Source: Anaerolineales bacterium
GTDB lineage: Bacteria > Chloroflexota > Anaerolineae > Anaerolineales > UBA4823
NCBI GenBank assembly: GCA_016932955.1
Contig: JAFGBV010000076.1
Location: forward strand, 1 to 32,153
DNA length: 32,153 bases
Direction: 5' to 3'
Positions 7,949 to 17,564 of the stretch are shown here, piece by piece; within the stretch, counting starts at the first letter, position 1; each line of letters begins with the position of its first letter. The position numbers and the translations under genes are program-made. The notes beneath the pieces were generated by a model, which saw nothing but the letters and a program-made list of their open reading frames with translations, was not told the origin of the DNA and ran no database searches.

Positions 7949-8224
7949 GGGCAATATCCTGGATGAATTGAGGTGAATATGGGTTAATTGTATCGCATAA
8001 AAAGAGGCGGTTTGTGATAACACCAATGATAAAAGACTTGTGTGTTGGGATACACTCTTATTCCAGACCTCGCATATAATAAAAACATAAGATTCGCCAT
8101 ATTTTGCCTTATAGGAATGCCGCGTGCGTGGTAAGATTATTCGTTGTGGATTCAGGTTACTTGGCTACACCACAACATACGAGGCATACATTCCTACGCT
8201 ATTGCATAGAAGGAACATCGAAAC
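7949..8224. promoter_or_regulatory. Divergent regulatory region between lutA and glgP
   Basis: This 276-base AT-richer stretch separates the two divergent operons. On the plus strand a perfect TATAAT lies at 8075-8080, predicting a glgP leader of about 140 bases; a poor ribosome site (AAGGA) precedes the ATG. On the minus strand TACAAT (complement of 7987-7992) could serve lutA with a leader of about 30 bases. Neither has a convincing -35 element. No riboswitch-like structure was recognised in the long glgP leader. Confidence 0.4.
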
Positions 8225-10399
8225 ATGAATAGCTTTTGTACTGAAATACCCAGCTTTCCCACACTTCCACGGCGGATCAACCGTCTAGGCGCACTGGCCT
8301 ACAATCTCTGGTGGACCTGGCACCCAGATGCGCAGCGCCTGTTCGTGCGCATTGATCGGGAGCTGTGGGAAAAAACCTACCATAACCCGTTGCGCTTCCT
8401 GGCGCAGGTGGGCAAGGCGCGCTTAAAGGAAATGACCCGCGATCGCTACTACCTGGAATACTACGACCGCATCCTGCATTCCTTTGACGAGTACATGAAA
8501 GGCAACCACACGTGGTTTTCACGCTCCTGCCCAAACTGCCAGGGGAAAAGCATGGCGTATTTCTCGACTGAGTTTGGGCTGCACGAAACGATGCCGATCT
8601 ATGCGGGAGGCCTGGGCGTGCTATCAGGGGACCATGTCAAGGGCGCCAGCGACCTGGGGCTGCCGATGGTGGCAATTGGATTCCTGTACACACAGGGCTA
8701 TTTCTCGCAACGCATCTCAGAAGACGGATGGCAAGAAGCGAATTACCTGCGCTTGAAATTTGAGGAGCTACCCTTGCTACCGCTGCTCTACGATGACGGC
8801 AGGCCGATGACGGTTTCCATCGAGCTGCCCGGGCGCAATGTGATGGCCCGTTTATGGGAGATCCGCGTGGGGAGGGTACCGCTGTACTTACTGGACAGCG
8901 ATGTGGAAGGGAACTCGCCCAGCGACCGCGAACTGACCTCACGCCTCTATATCAGTGATCTTGACCTGCGCATCTCGCAAGAGATCATCCTTGGGGTCGG
9001 GGGTGTGCGCGCCCTGCGCATGTTGGGCTACAACCCGGATGTATGGCATATGAATGAAGGCCATTCCGGTTTCTTAGCGCTGGAACGGATCCGCGAGCAT
9101 GTTGCCGCAGGAGATAGTTTCGAAAAAGCCACCGAGAAGGTGCGCGCTTCGACAGTGTTCACCACGCATACTCCTGTGCCAGCGGGAAATGATGAGTTCC
9201 CGCTCTGGCTGATTGACAAGTATTTTTCTAACCTTTGGCCGCAATTGGGATTGGAGCGCGAGCAGTTCATCCAACTGGCACACAACCGGCAGCCCTGGGG
9301 AGGGGAAAGCTTCTCCATGCCGATCCTGGCACTGCGCCATTCCAGCCAACGCAACGGCGTTTCGGAGCTGCACGGTCAGGTGGCGCGCAAGATGTGGAAT
9401 TTCTTGTGGCCTGACCTGCCAGAAGAAGAGGTGCCGATCACACACATCACCAACGGTGTGCACACCGGCACATGGCTGGCGCGCCGCTTGAACAACCTCT
9501 ACGACCGCTACCTGGGGGCAGACTGGATGGAACGACTGGATGACCCGTTAACCTGGGAACAGGTGGAGGATATCCCCGATGGTGAGCTATGGACTATCCG
9601 CCGCCACTTGAAGCGCAAGCTCGTGTATTATGTGCGCGAGCGCGCCCGTGAGCAATGGCTATACAGCGGCATTCACCCGGTGCAGATCATCGCCTCGGGC
9701 GTCTTGCTGGACCCCTATGTTTTGACGATTGGATTTGCCCGCCGCTTTGCCACCTACAAGCGCGCCGACCTTCTGCTGTACGATATCGACCGCCTGCTGA
9801 GCATCATCAACCGCCCCAATTTGCCGGTACAAATAATTTATGCCGGCAAGGCGCACCCGGCAGACGAACCGGGGAAGCTACTGATCCAGAAAGTTTACCG
9901 GGCAGTGAAAAAAGCAGAAAATGGCGGGCGGCTGGTATTCCTGGAAGACTATGACATGAACCTGGCGCGCTATATGGTGCAGGGTGTAGATGTATGGTTA
10001 AACACACCACGACGTCCGAACGAGGCTTCTGGTACATCCGGGCAAAAAGCTGCGCTGAACGGCGTGCTCAATTTTTCGGTGCTGGATGGCTGGTGGCGAG
10101 AAGGTTACAATGGAGAGAACGGCTGGGCTATCGGCGACGAAAATGAGTACGAGTCGTATGAAGCACAGGATGCCGCCGACGCCTGCGGGCTTTATGACAC
10201 GTTGGAGAAAGAGATCGTACCACTGTACTATCACGAACGATCAGCGGACGGCCTGCCGGGTGATTGGATTGCCAAGGTCAAGGAATCGATCCGCACGCTT
10301 GCCCCAGTCTTCAGCATGCGCCGGATGGTCAAAGAGTATGCAACACGCATGTACATACCATTGGCAGGTCATGAAAATAAACGAGATTCTCAGATCTAG
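8225..10399 (+). CDS. glgP: Alpha-glucan (glycogen/maltodextrin) phosphorylase, GT35
   Basis: The 724-residue protein starts with the DUF3417-type N-terminus found in the Thermotoga-like subgroup of alpha-glucan phosphorylases (LGALAYNLWWTWHPDAQRLF). Characteristic blocks follow: AYFSTEFGLHETMPIYAGGLGVLSGDH, MNEGHSGFLALERIRE and FTTHTPVPAGNDEFP. The pyridoxal-phosphate lysine is Lys608 in EASGTSGQKAALNG. The enzyme releases glucose-1-phosphate from alpha-1,4-glucans in the cytoplasm. Two paired cysteines near residue 100 (CPNC) are present. The next gene begins 10 bases after the stop, so glgP looks like the first gene of a cluster running to cydDC. Confidence 0.95.
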   Translation: MNSFCTEIPSFPTLPRRINRLGALAYNLWWTWHPDAQRLFVRIDRELWEKTYHNPLRFLAQVGKARLKEMTRDRYYLEYYDRILHSFDEYMKGNHTWFSRSCPNCQGKSMAYFSTEFGLHETMPIYAGGLGVLSGDHVKGASDLGLPMVAIGFLYTQGYFSQRISEDGWQEANYLRLKFEELPLLPLLYDDGRPMTVSIELPGRNVMARLWEIRVGRVPLYLLDSDVEGNSPSDRELTSRLYISDLDLRISQEIILGVGGVRALRMLGYNPDVWHMNEGHSGFLALERIREHVAAGDSFEKATEKVRASTVFTTHTPVPAGNDEFPLWLIDKYFSNLWPQLGLEREQFIQLAHNRQPWGGESFSMPILALRHSSQRNGVSELHGQVARKMWNFLWPDLPEEEVPITHITNGVHTGTWLARRLNNLYDRYLGADWMERLDDPLTWEQVEDIPDGELWTIRRHLKRKLVYYVRERAREQWLYSGIHPVQIIASGVLLDPYVLTIGFARRFATYKRADLLLYDIDRLLSIINRPNLPVQIIYAGKAHPADEPGKLLIQKVYRAVKKAENGGRLVFLEDYDMNLARYMVQGVDVWLNTPRRPNEASGTSGQKAALNGVLNFSVLDGWWREGYNGENGWAIGDENEYESYEAQDAADACGLYDTLEKEIVPLYYHERSADGLPGDWIAKVKESIRTLAPVFSMRRMVKEYATRMYIPLAGHENKRDSQI

Positions 10400-10409
10400 C
10401 TAACACGCT

Positions 10410-10937
10410 ATGGAAATCTTCTTATCCCCTCAAGCCTGGCTTGGCGCAGCGATGATTTTTGGGCTGCGCGTGGCTGACATGACGCTGGATACGATGCGCG
10501 TTCTGGTGGTGATGCGCGGGCGCAAGAAAGTTGCCTGGGTGCTGGGCTTCTTCCAGGCAGCGATCTTTGTTCTGGCAATCAGCTCTGTGCTCAGCGATCT
10601 AAACAACCCTCTCAACGTGATCGGTTATGCTTCCGGGTTTGCAACCGGGAATGTGGTCGGCATGCTGATCGAGGAAAGGCTGGCGATCGGGCACATCTTG
10701 GTGAACATCATCAGCCCGCGGCGCGGGGCAGCAATTGCTGAGCACCTGCGCCAGAATGGATATGCTGTAACAGAAATCCCGGCGCGGGGCAAGGATGGGA
10801 TGGTAACCCTGTTGAATTGCAGCGTGCTGCGCAAGAACGTGGATGCAGTGCGTAAACTGATCAATGATATCGACCCGGAGGCATTTATCACGGCAGAAGA
10901 TGTGCGCCCTGTGCGGCGCGGCTTCTGGCGAGCCTGA
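10410..10937 (+). CDS. UPF0316 family membrane protein (DUF5698/DUF2179), copy 1
   Basis: The 175-residue protein has about three N-terminal transmembrane segments (around residues 10-27, 42-60 and 66-87), with the family motif MRVLVVMRGRKKVAW between the first two and GYASGFATGNVVGMLIEERLA at the third. A cytoplasmic DUF2179-type alpha/beta domain follows from about residue 95 (LRQNGYAVTEIPARGKDGMV). The molecular function of UPF0316 proteins is not established. It lies 10 bases after glgP and four bases before a clear paralogue. Location beside cytochrome bd genes suggests a membrane role linked to respiration, but that is inference. Confidence 0.9.
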   Translation: MEIFLSPQAWLGAAMIFGLRVADMTLDTMRVLVVMRGRKKVAWVLGFFQAAIFVLAISSVLSDLNNPLNVIGYASGFATGNVVGMLIEERLAIGHILVNIISPRRGAAIAEHLRQNGYAVTEIPARGKDGMVTLLNCSVLRKNVDAVRKLINDIDPEAFITAEDVRPVRRGFWRA

Positions 10938-10941
10938 TCAA

Positions 10942-11484
10942 ATGTGGCCATTATTCCTCTCTGCGCTGATGATCTTTGCCATGCGCGTGGTGGATATCTC
11001 GCTGTACACCATGCGCATCATGATGGTCATGCGTGGACGCAAAGGATTGGCATGGCTGTTTGCTTTCTGCCAGTCTGTTGTTTATGTAACGGCAATCCGG
11101 GCTGTGCTGAGTAATTTGGATAACTGGATGAATGTGGTCGGGTATGCTGCCGGTTTTGCTACGGGAAACGTGATTGGTATTATGATTGAAAGTAAGCTGG
11201 CGATGGGACATATTCACCTGCGCATCATCTCCAGCGGTTGTGGAGATGAAATCACAGAAACACTGCGCCAGAACGGTTTTGCCGTCACCGAAACGGCAGG
11301 GCACGGGCGAAATGGGACTGTATCGCTGCTCTACATGGATGTTTTACGGCGCGATGTTGAGTTGGTGACAAAAATTACGGAGCAGTGCGACGCTAAGGCA
11401 TTTATCATGGCGCAGAATGTGCGCCCATTACAGCGTGGCTTCTGGCATCACCCAAACAAAAGGAGTGCTTTATGGACGCATTGA
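10942..11484 (+). CDS. UPF0316 family membrane protein, copy 2
   Basis: This 180-residue paralogue of the preceding protein shares the same topology and motifs (MRIMMVMRGRKGLAW, GYAAGFATGNVIGIMIESKLAMGH, LRQNGFAVTE, NVRPLQRGFW). ATG 10942, four bases after the previous stop, aligns with the start of copy 1; an upstream in-frame start at 10864 would lie inside copy 1 and is rejected. Its 3' end overlaps cydA by 13 bases, which adds a C-terminal tail (HHPNKRSALWTH) absent from copy 1. Side-by-side related membrane proteins suggest a heteromer, although neither partner nor function is known. Confidence 0.88.
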   Translation: MWPLFLSALMIFAMRVVDISLYTMRIMMVMRGRKGLAWLFAFCQSVVYVTAIRAVLSNLDNWMNVVGYAAGFATGNVIGIMIESKLAMGHIHLRIISSGCGDEITETLRQNGFAVTETAGHGRNGTVSLLYMDVLRRDVELVTKITEQCDAKAFIMAQNVRPLQRGFWHHPNKRSALWTH

Positions 11485-12863
11485 TACTCGCAAGACTGCA
11501 ATTTGCCATCACAACGATCTACCACTTTTTCTTTGTGCCGCTGACGCTGGGGCTTTCCATATTCATAGCGATCATGGAAACCCAGTATGTGCGCACCGGG
11601 CAAGAAGTGTACAAACGGATGACGAAGTTTTGGGGGAAATTATTCCTGATCAACTTTGCCATCGGCGTTGTAACCGGGATCGTGCAGGAATTCCAGTTCG
11701 GGATGAACTGGTCTGAATATTCGCGCTACGTTGGAGACATCTTCGGCGCGCCGCTGGCGATTGAGGCGCTGACGGCGTTCTTCCTGGAATCCACCTTCCT
11801 GGGGATCTGGATCTTTGGTTGGGAAAAACTCTCGAAAGGACTGCACGCGACAGTGATGTGGCTGGTGGCGATCGGCTCGAACCTTTCGGCGCTGTGGATC
11901 TTGATCGCCAATTCGTTCATGCAGCAGCCGGTGGGATATGTGATCAACAACGGGCGCGCCGAGTTGACCGACTTTTTCGCCGTGATTACCAACCCCAATA
12001 TAGGCTACCAATTCGCCCACGTGTTCTCTTCGGGATTAGCCACCGCAGCGCTCTTTGTTCTGGGCATCAGTGCGTATCACCTGGTACAAAAGAATGAGAT
12101 CGATTTCTTCAAGCGCTCTTTCAAACTCGCCGCTATCATTGGCGTGATTGCCTCAATCGCAATCGGTATAAATGGGCATTCGCAAACACAACATGTGGTC
12201 GAAAACCAGCCGATGAAAATGGCTGCTGCGGAAGGGCTATGGGAAAGCGAAGACCCGGCATCCTTCTCCCTGATCACCATTGGCAGCCTGGATGGACGCG
12301 AAGAAATCTATTCGCTGCGCATACCCGGCGTGCTCAGTTTCCTGGCATACAACAGGTTCGAGGGCAAGATATTTGGCATGAACGAATTGCAGCAACTCTA
12401 TGAGCAGGAATATGGCCCTGGGTCGTATATGCCGCCGGCAGTCATCCCGTATTGGACCTTCCGCGCGATGGTGGGGGCTGGCATGTTGATGGTGGCGATC
12501 ACAGGCTTCGCACTGTATATCTCGCTGCGAAACAAGCATGAGACATACACCCGCATCCTGCGCTTTCTGCCGCTGGCAATTGCCTTACCCTACCTTGCCA
12601 ATGCTTCCGGTTGGCTATTGACCGAGGTTGGGCGCTTCCCCTGGATCGTTTTTGGGCTGGTCAAGCTGGAGGCTGGGGTATCCCCCACCGTCTCTGCCAG
12701 CATGTTGTGGATATCCCTGATTGGTTACATCCTGGTCTATTCCCTGCTGATTGTGGCAACGATTTACCTGATGCGCAAATTTGCCAAGGCTGGCCCAATC
12801 GCTACCGATGACAAAATTCTGGCTGAAGAACCCACCCCATCCCTGGTGGCTACACAGGATTAG
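11472..12863 (+). CDS. cydA: Cytochrome bd quinol oxidase subunit I
   Basis: The 463-residue polytopic protein carries the heme and quinol residues expected of CydA: His18 (YHFF), Glu98 and Glu106 (EALTAFFLE), His183 (QFAHVFSSG), the short Q-loop with Lys249 and Glu254 (MKMAAAE), and the RxM pair Arg331 and Met333 (heme b558 ligand). With CydB it oxidises quinol and reduces oxygen to water at high affinity. The usual GRQPW block reads GRFPW at residues 387-391. The Q-loop is the short type. The ATG follows AGGAG with a six-base gap and overlaps the end of the second UPF0316 gene by 13 bases. Retention of the quinol residues supports true quinol oxidase activity. Confidence 0.96.
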   Translation: MDALILARLQFAITTIYHFFFVPLTLGLSIFIAIMETQYVRTGQEVYKRMTKFWGKLFLINFAIGVVTGIVQEFQFGMNWSEYSRYVGDIFGAPLAIEALTAFFLESTFLGIWIFGWEKLSKGLHATVMWLVAIGSNLSALWILIANSFMQQPVGYVINNGRAELTDFFAVITNPNIGYQFAHVFSSGLATAALFVLGISAYHLVQKNEIDFFKRSFKLAAIIGVIASIAIGINGHSQTQHVVENQPMKMAAAEGLWESEDPASFSLITIGSLDGREEIYSLRIPGVLSFLAYNRFEGKIFGMNELQQLYEQEYGPGSYMPPAVIPYWTFRAMVGAGMLMVAITGFALYISLRNKHETYTRILRFLPLAIALPYLANASGWLLTEVGRFPWIVFGLVKLEAGVSPTVSASMLWISLIGYILVYSLLIVATIYLMRKFAKAGPIATDDKILAEEPTPSLVATQD

Positions 12864-12872
12864 GAGGCTGAT

Positions 12873-13889
12873 ATGACACTCAACGATCTGTGGTTCATTT
12901 TAGTTGCCGTCCTCTATACTGGCTTCTTTATTCTGGAAGGCTTCGATTTTGGCGTAGGCATTCTGCTCCCCTTCTTAGGGAAAAATGACAACCAGCGCCG
13001 GGCAATCATCAACACGATCGGTCCGCATTGGGATGGCAATGAAGTGTGGCTGATCACTGCGGGAGGAGCCACTTTTGCCGCTTTCCCGCACTGGTACGCC
13101 ACCCTCTTCAGCGGATTTTACCTGCCGCTCTTCTTGCTGCTGGTGGCGCTCATTCTACGTGGGATTGCCTTCGAGTTCCGCAGCAAGGATGATAACCCCC
13201 TATGGCGCAGCCTTTGGGATTGGTGCATCTTCGGCGGCAGCCTGGTAGCCGCACTCCTGTTGGGAGTAGCCTTCGCCAACATCATTAAAGGCGTACCCAT
13301 CGATGCCGAGATGCACTATGTTGGGGGCTTCTTCAACCTGCTCAATCTTTACGGTCTTTTGGCTGGGGTTACCGCCATCCTGATCTTTGCCCTGCATGGC
13401 GCTATCTTCCTGAGCATGAAAACCAGCGACGACTTAAGAGAAACCGCTCATACCACTGCCCATCGCTTATGGCTGCCGGCAGTGATCGCCGCCATCCTCC
13501 TGGCTGTGGCGACCTTCTTTTACACCAACATCCTGGAAACCCTCGGCGCCGCTTCCTTCTTCACTCCCATATTAGCCATCGTGGCCTTATTGGGGAGTGG
13601 ATACTTTCTACGTCGCGCAAGTAATGGTCGAGCCTTTGCATTGACCTGTGCCACCATCCTGTTCGCGTTGATCACATTCTTCGCGGGTCTTTTCCCGCGC
13701 GTGATGGTCTCAAGCCTGGACCCGGCATGGAGTTTGACGATCCAGAATACTGCATCCAGCCAGAATACCCTCCAGACGATGACCGTGGTGGCGCTCATCT
13801 TTGTGCCCATCGTGCTGCTATACCAGGGCTGGTCTTACTGGGTGTTCCGCAAGAGGGTGAAGGCTGACCCCAAGACACTGGTTTATTAG
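12873..13889 (+). CDS. cydB: Cytochrome bd quinol oxidase subunit II
   Basis: The 338-residue protein has the family N-terminus (LWFILVAVLYTGFFILEGFDFGVGILLPFLG) and the block GPHWDGNEVWLITAGGATFAAFPHWYATLFSGFYLPLF. It is predicted to have eight or nine membrane segments. It is the structural partner of CydA in the bd oxidase. It starts nine bases after cydA with AGGAGG at 12862-12867 overlapping the cydA stop, which indicates translational coupling. No room exists between cydB and cydDC (23 bases) for a CydX-type small subunit. Confidence 0.96.
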   Translation: MTLNDLWFILVAVLYTGFFILEGFDFGVGILLPFLGKNDNQRRAIINTIGPHWDGNEVWLITAGGATFAAFPHWYATLFSGFYLPLFLLLVALILRGIAFEFRSKDDNPLWRSLWDWCIFGGSLVAALLLGVAFANIIKGVPIDAEMHYVGGFFNLLNLYGLLAGVTAILIFALHGAIFLSMKTSDDLRETAHTTAHRLWLPAVIAAILLAVATFFYTNILETLGAASFFTPILAIVALLGSGYFLRRASNGRAFALTCATILFALITFFAGLFPRVMVSSLDPAWSLTIQNTASSQNTLQTMTVVALIFVPIVLLYQGWSYWVFRKRVKADPKTLVY

Positions 13890-13912
13890 CGATACCCTGC
13901 AAGCAGGGTGAC

Positions 13913-16900
13913 ATGCGGATCGATCCCCGCCTGCTCTCTCAGGTCAAACGCTTTGGGATGGCACTCATCCCGGCAATTGGGCTGAGTGTGGCAGGCGGGG
14001 CTTTTGTAGTGCTACAGGCCGCGTGGCTGAGCCGAGCGATCAGCGGCGTCTTCCTGGAATCCAAAACCTTATCCGAGACCGTCCCCCTGCTGTGGGGGCT
14101 GCTGGGTGTGGTGCTGCTACGGGCAGCGCTCAGCCTGGGAGCAGAAATTGCAGCCAACCGGGCTGCAACAGGAGTGAAACAAGGGCTACGCACAGCGCTG
14201 TTCGAACATATCCTGGCGCTGGGTCCGGTATTCACCAGCAGCGAGACTGCAGATGGCGATGTGCGCACAGGGGAGCTGGTCAGCACGGCGACGGAAGGGA
14301 TTGATGGGCTGGAAGCTTACGTCAGTCAGTACCTGCCGCAGGTGGTATCGGCGGCGCTGAACCCGCTGATCATCCTGTGCTTCATCCTGCCGCTAGATGT
14401 TCTGACATCAATCGTATTGCTGGTCACTGCACCGCTGATCCCGATCTTCATGGTCTTGATCGGCAGCGCGGCTGAGAAGCTGACCCGCAGGCAGTGGCGC
14501 AGCCTGAGCCGGATGAGCGCCTTCTTCCTGGATGTGCTGCAAGGGCTTCCGACGCTGAAAGCATTGGGGCGCGGCAGGGCGATGGGCGAGCGCATCGCTG
14601 CAGTGAGCGATGAGCACCGCCTGATCACAATGAAAGTGCTGCGGGTAACCTTTCTCTCTGCACTGGCACTGGAACTGATCGCCACGCTCAGCACAGCAGT
14701 GGTGGCAGTGGAAATTGGCTTGCGCCTCCTATATGGGAGGATTGGCTTTGAGCAGGCTTTCTTTATCCTGATCCTGGCGCCTGAATTCTACCTGCCCCTG
14801 CGGCTGCTGGGGTTGCGCTTTCATGCTGGCATGGCGGGCGCAGAGGCCGCAAGAAGAATCTTTGAAATCCTGGCAATCCAACCGGCAGAGAAGTACAGTG
14901 AGACTGGGCCAAAGGGAGGAAAATCGACTAATCACCCGGCACTACAATCCCCGGACATTTGGCTAGAAGACATCCACTATACCTATGCGAATGGCAGCCA
15001 GGCGCTGCAAGGGATCACACTACACCTGCCAGCAGGGAAGAAAACCGCACTGGTGGGTACCAGCGGCGCCGGGAAGAGCACCATCGCCAGCCTGATGCTG
15101 CGCTTCATAACGCCCCAGAGGGGGCAGATCCTGGTCGATGGGCGGTCATTGGGAAGCATTCCTGTGGAGGAATGGCGCAAACACCTAGCATGGGTGCCGC
15201 AAAATCCCTATCTGTTCAATGACACGGTTGCCGCTAACATCCGCCTGGCGAAGCCAGAGGCCAGCCTGGAAGAAGTGGCGCGCGCTGCCCGCCTGGCGCA
15301 CGCCGAGTCATTCATCCGCGAGCTGCCAGAAGGGTACGACACGGTGATCGGCGAGCGCGGGCAGCGGCTGAGCGCAGGGCAAGCGCAGCGCATTGCGCTG
15401 GCGCGCGCCTTCCTAAAAGACGCACGCTTCCTGATCCTGGACGAGGCGACGGCTAACCTCGACCCGGATACAGAGGAGACAATACGGCAGAGCACAGACC
15501 AACTGGCTGAAGGGCGCACTGTGCTGGTGATCGCCCACCGGCTGGCTACCGTGCGCAGCGCAGACCAGATCGCCGTGATCTCCGCAGGCAGGGTGGAGGC
15601 GATTGGAACGCATCAGCAATTGCTAAATGAAAACGAGCATTACCAGCAAATGGTGGAGGCCTACACATCTGCCTCCCTGCCAATGAGGGACGAGGCAATC
15701 CCTCTGCTGCCACCAAGCTGGGAGCAGCCAACCACAGGAGCACAGGAAGAGGAAAGATCAACTGGGCACACCCTGCTGCGCCTGCTAAAAATGATCCTAC
15801 CCTACTGGCGGCAGGTGGGCCTGTCTGTTCTATTGGGATTCGCGGCGATTGCCAGCAGCATTGGGTTGATGGCTACCTCGGCATGGCTGATTGCCCGCGC
15901 AGCGCTGCGACCCTCGATCGCGGCGCTGCAAGTGGCGATTGTAGGCGTGCGCTTCTTTGGGCTGGCGCGAGGGGTGTTCCGCTACCTGGAAAGGCTGGCC
16001 TCACACGATGCCACATTTCGCCTGCTGGCAGGGTGGAGGAGCTGGTTCTACCGGGCAATCGAACCGCTGGCGCCAGCGCGCTTGATCGATACCCACAGCG
16101 GCGACCTGCTCAACCGGATCATTGGCGATATCCGCTCGCTGGAAAATCTCTACGTGCGCGGGATCGCCCCGCCGGTGGTCGCCGTGTTGAGCCTGGTGGC
16201 ATGCGCAGGATTCTTCATGGCGCATGATCCGCTACTGGCGCTGGCGTTGGTGAGTGCGATGCTCATTGCGGGGGTTGGTTCACCAGCATTGATCCTGGCG
16301 CTGAGCCGCAAGGTAGGCTACCAGCTCGTACAGGCGCGAGGGCGACTGAGCACGCTGCTGGTGGACGGTTTCCAGGGATTGCCAGACCTGACGGCTTGCG
16401 GGCAGGGAACGCAGCAGCTTCACCGGGTGGTTGCAGCCAGCGAAGCCCTCAGCCAAGCAGAGCGCCACCTGGGCTGGATCAATGGGCTGCAGGCGGCGTT
16501 GGCAGGCCTGCTGGCACACCTGGGTGCGCTGGCTATACTCACCTTATCCATCCCGCTGGTGGAAAATGAGAAACTGGATGGGGTCTTGCTGGGAATGCTA
16601 ACGCTGGCTGCGCTGACCTCATTTGAAGGGATCGCGCCTTTGGGGGCGGCCGCCCAACACCTGCAAAGCAACCTGGCCTCAGCCCGGCGACTGTTCGAGG
16701 TTGCTGACCGGCCACCAGCCGTTCAGCCGCCCTCTCACCCGCTACCCTTGCCTTCGGATCATCATTTAGAAGTGGAAAACCTTTCGTTTCGCTACCCGCA
16801 AGATCAAACTCCTGGCAGCGAGACGTTGCAAGACATTTCTTTTACCCTGCGCCCCGGAGAGCACGTTGCCATCGTCGGACCCAGCGGGGCTGGTAAGACA

Positions 16901-17506
16901 ACCCTGATGCACCTGCTGCTGCGCTTCTGGGAGTTTGAGCAGGGGAGGATCACCCTGGGCGGGCAGGATTTGCATGCCTTTGAGCCAGAGGCGCTGCGCC
17001 AGCGCATCGCCGCACTACCGCAACGCGTTTTCCTGTTCCATGCCACGATCAAAGATAACCTGCGCCTTGCCCGCCCAGAGGCGACCCAGGCTGAGATCGA
17101 AGAGGCGGCAAGACTGGCGCAATTGGGTGATTTTATCCAATCCCTGCCTGAGGGATACAATACCTGGATTGGCGAGCAAGGGCTGCGCCTGAGCGCCGGT
17201 GAACGCCAGCGGCTGGGGTTGGCACGCACCCTGCTGAGACGCGCTCCTTTATTGATCCTGGATGAGCCGACGGCCTCTCTGGATGCGCTGACAGAAACAG
17301 CAGTGCTGCAGGCCTTGCAATCTGTGCGGCCAGGGATTGGGCTGCTGACCATCTCGCACCGCCTGAGCGGATTAGAAGAAGCAGACGAGATCCTGGTGCT
17401 GCAAGCGGGTGCTATTGGCGAGCGCGGCAGGCACGCGGAGCTACTGGCGCGCGATGGGCTATACCGGCGCATGTGGGAGCTACAAAACCAGGTGCTTGCC
17501 ATATAA
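13913..17506 (+). CDS. cydDC: Fused CydD-CydC thiol exporter (cytochrome bd assembly ABC transporter)
   Basis: A single 1197-residue frame encodes two complete ABC exporter halves. The first (CydD-like) has about six membrane segments, Walker A GTSGAGKST at 382-390, signature LSAGQ at 486-490 and Walker B LILDEA at 507-512. A Pro-rich linker near residues 590-620 leads to the second half (CydC-like, membrane part about 625-890), with Walker A GPSGAGKTT at 989-997, signature LSAGE at 1093-1097 and LLILDEPTASLD after it. In separate-gene bacteria CydDC exports glutathione or cysteine to the periplasm and is required for bd oxidase assembly. Its place 23 bases after cydB supports the same job. 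All nucleotide-binding motifs are intact. Confidence 0.94.
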   Translation: MRIDPRLLSQVKRFGMALIPAIGLSVAGGAFVVLQAAWLSRAISGVFLESKTLSETVPLLWGLLGVVLLRAALSLGAEIAANRAATGVKQGLRTALFEHILALGPVFTSSETADGDVRTGELVSTATEGIDGLEAYVSQYLPQVVSAALNPLIILCFILPLDVLTSIVLLVTAPLIPIFMVLIGSAAEKLTRRQWRSLSRMSAFFLDVLQGLPTLKALGRGRAMGERIAAVSDEHRLITMKVLRVTFLSALALELIATLSTAVVAVEIGLRLLYGRIGFEQAFFILILAPEFYLPLRLLGLRFHAGMAGAEAARRIFEILAIQPAEKYSETGPKGGKSTNHPALQSPDIWLEDIHYTYANGSQALQGITLHLPAGKKTALVGTSGAGKSTIASLMLRFITPQRGQILVDGRSLGSIPVEEWRKHLAWVPQNPYLFNDTVAANIRLAKPEASLEEVARAARLAHAESFIRELPEGYDTVIGERGQRLSAGQAQRIALARAFLKDARFLILDEATANLDPDTEETIRQSTDQLAEGRTVLVIAHRLATVRSADQIAVISAGRVEAIGTHQQLLNENEHYQQMVEAYTSASLPMRDEAIPLLPPSWEQPTTGAQEEERSTGHTLLRLLKMILPYWRQVGLSVLLGFAAIASSIGLMATSAWLIARAALRPSIAALQVAIVGVRFFGLARGVFRYLERLASHDATFRLLAGWRSWFYRAIEPLAPARLIDTHSGDLLNRIIGDIRSLENLYVRGIAPPVVAVLSLVACAGFFMAHDPLLALALVSAMLIAGVGSPALILALSRKVGYQLVQARGRLSTLLVDGFQGLPDLTACGQGTQQLHRVVAASEALSQAERHLGWINGLQAALAGLLAHLGALAILTLSIPLVENEKLDGVLLGMLTLAALTSFEGIAPLGAAAQHLQSNLASARRLFEVADRPPAVQPPSHPLPLPSDHHLEVENLSFRYPQDQTPGSETLQDISFTLRPGEHVAIVGPSGAGKTTLMHLLLRFWEFEQGRITLGGQDLHAFEPEALRQRIAALPQRVFLFHATIKDNLRLARPEATQAEIEEAARLAQLGDFIQSLPEGYNTWIGEQGLRLSAGERQRLGLARTLLRRAPLLILDEPTASLDALTETAVLQALQSVRPGIGLLTISHRLSGLEEADEILVLQAGAIGERGRHAELLARDGLYRRMWELQNQVLAI

Positions 17507-17564
17507 GTGGAGAACCAATCATTTTTTTCTGCCGGTTGTCGTAGGGAGCAGGCAAATTATTTCT

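Noticed and set aside
7949..8026. 26-residue N-terminal extension of LutA
   Set aside because: The family begins at MPEKIQLFVTC, and the extension reads like upstream promoter DNA.
13890..13912. CydX-type small subunit after cydB
   Set aside because: Only 23 bases separate cydB and cydDC and no small frame fits.
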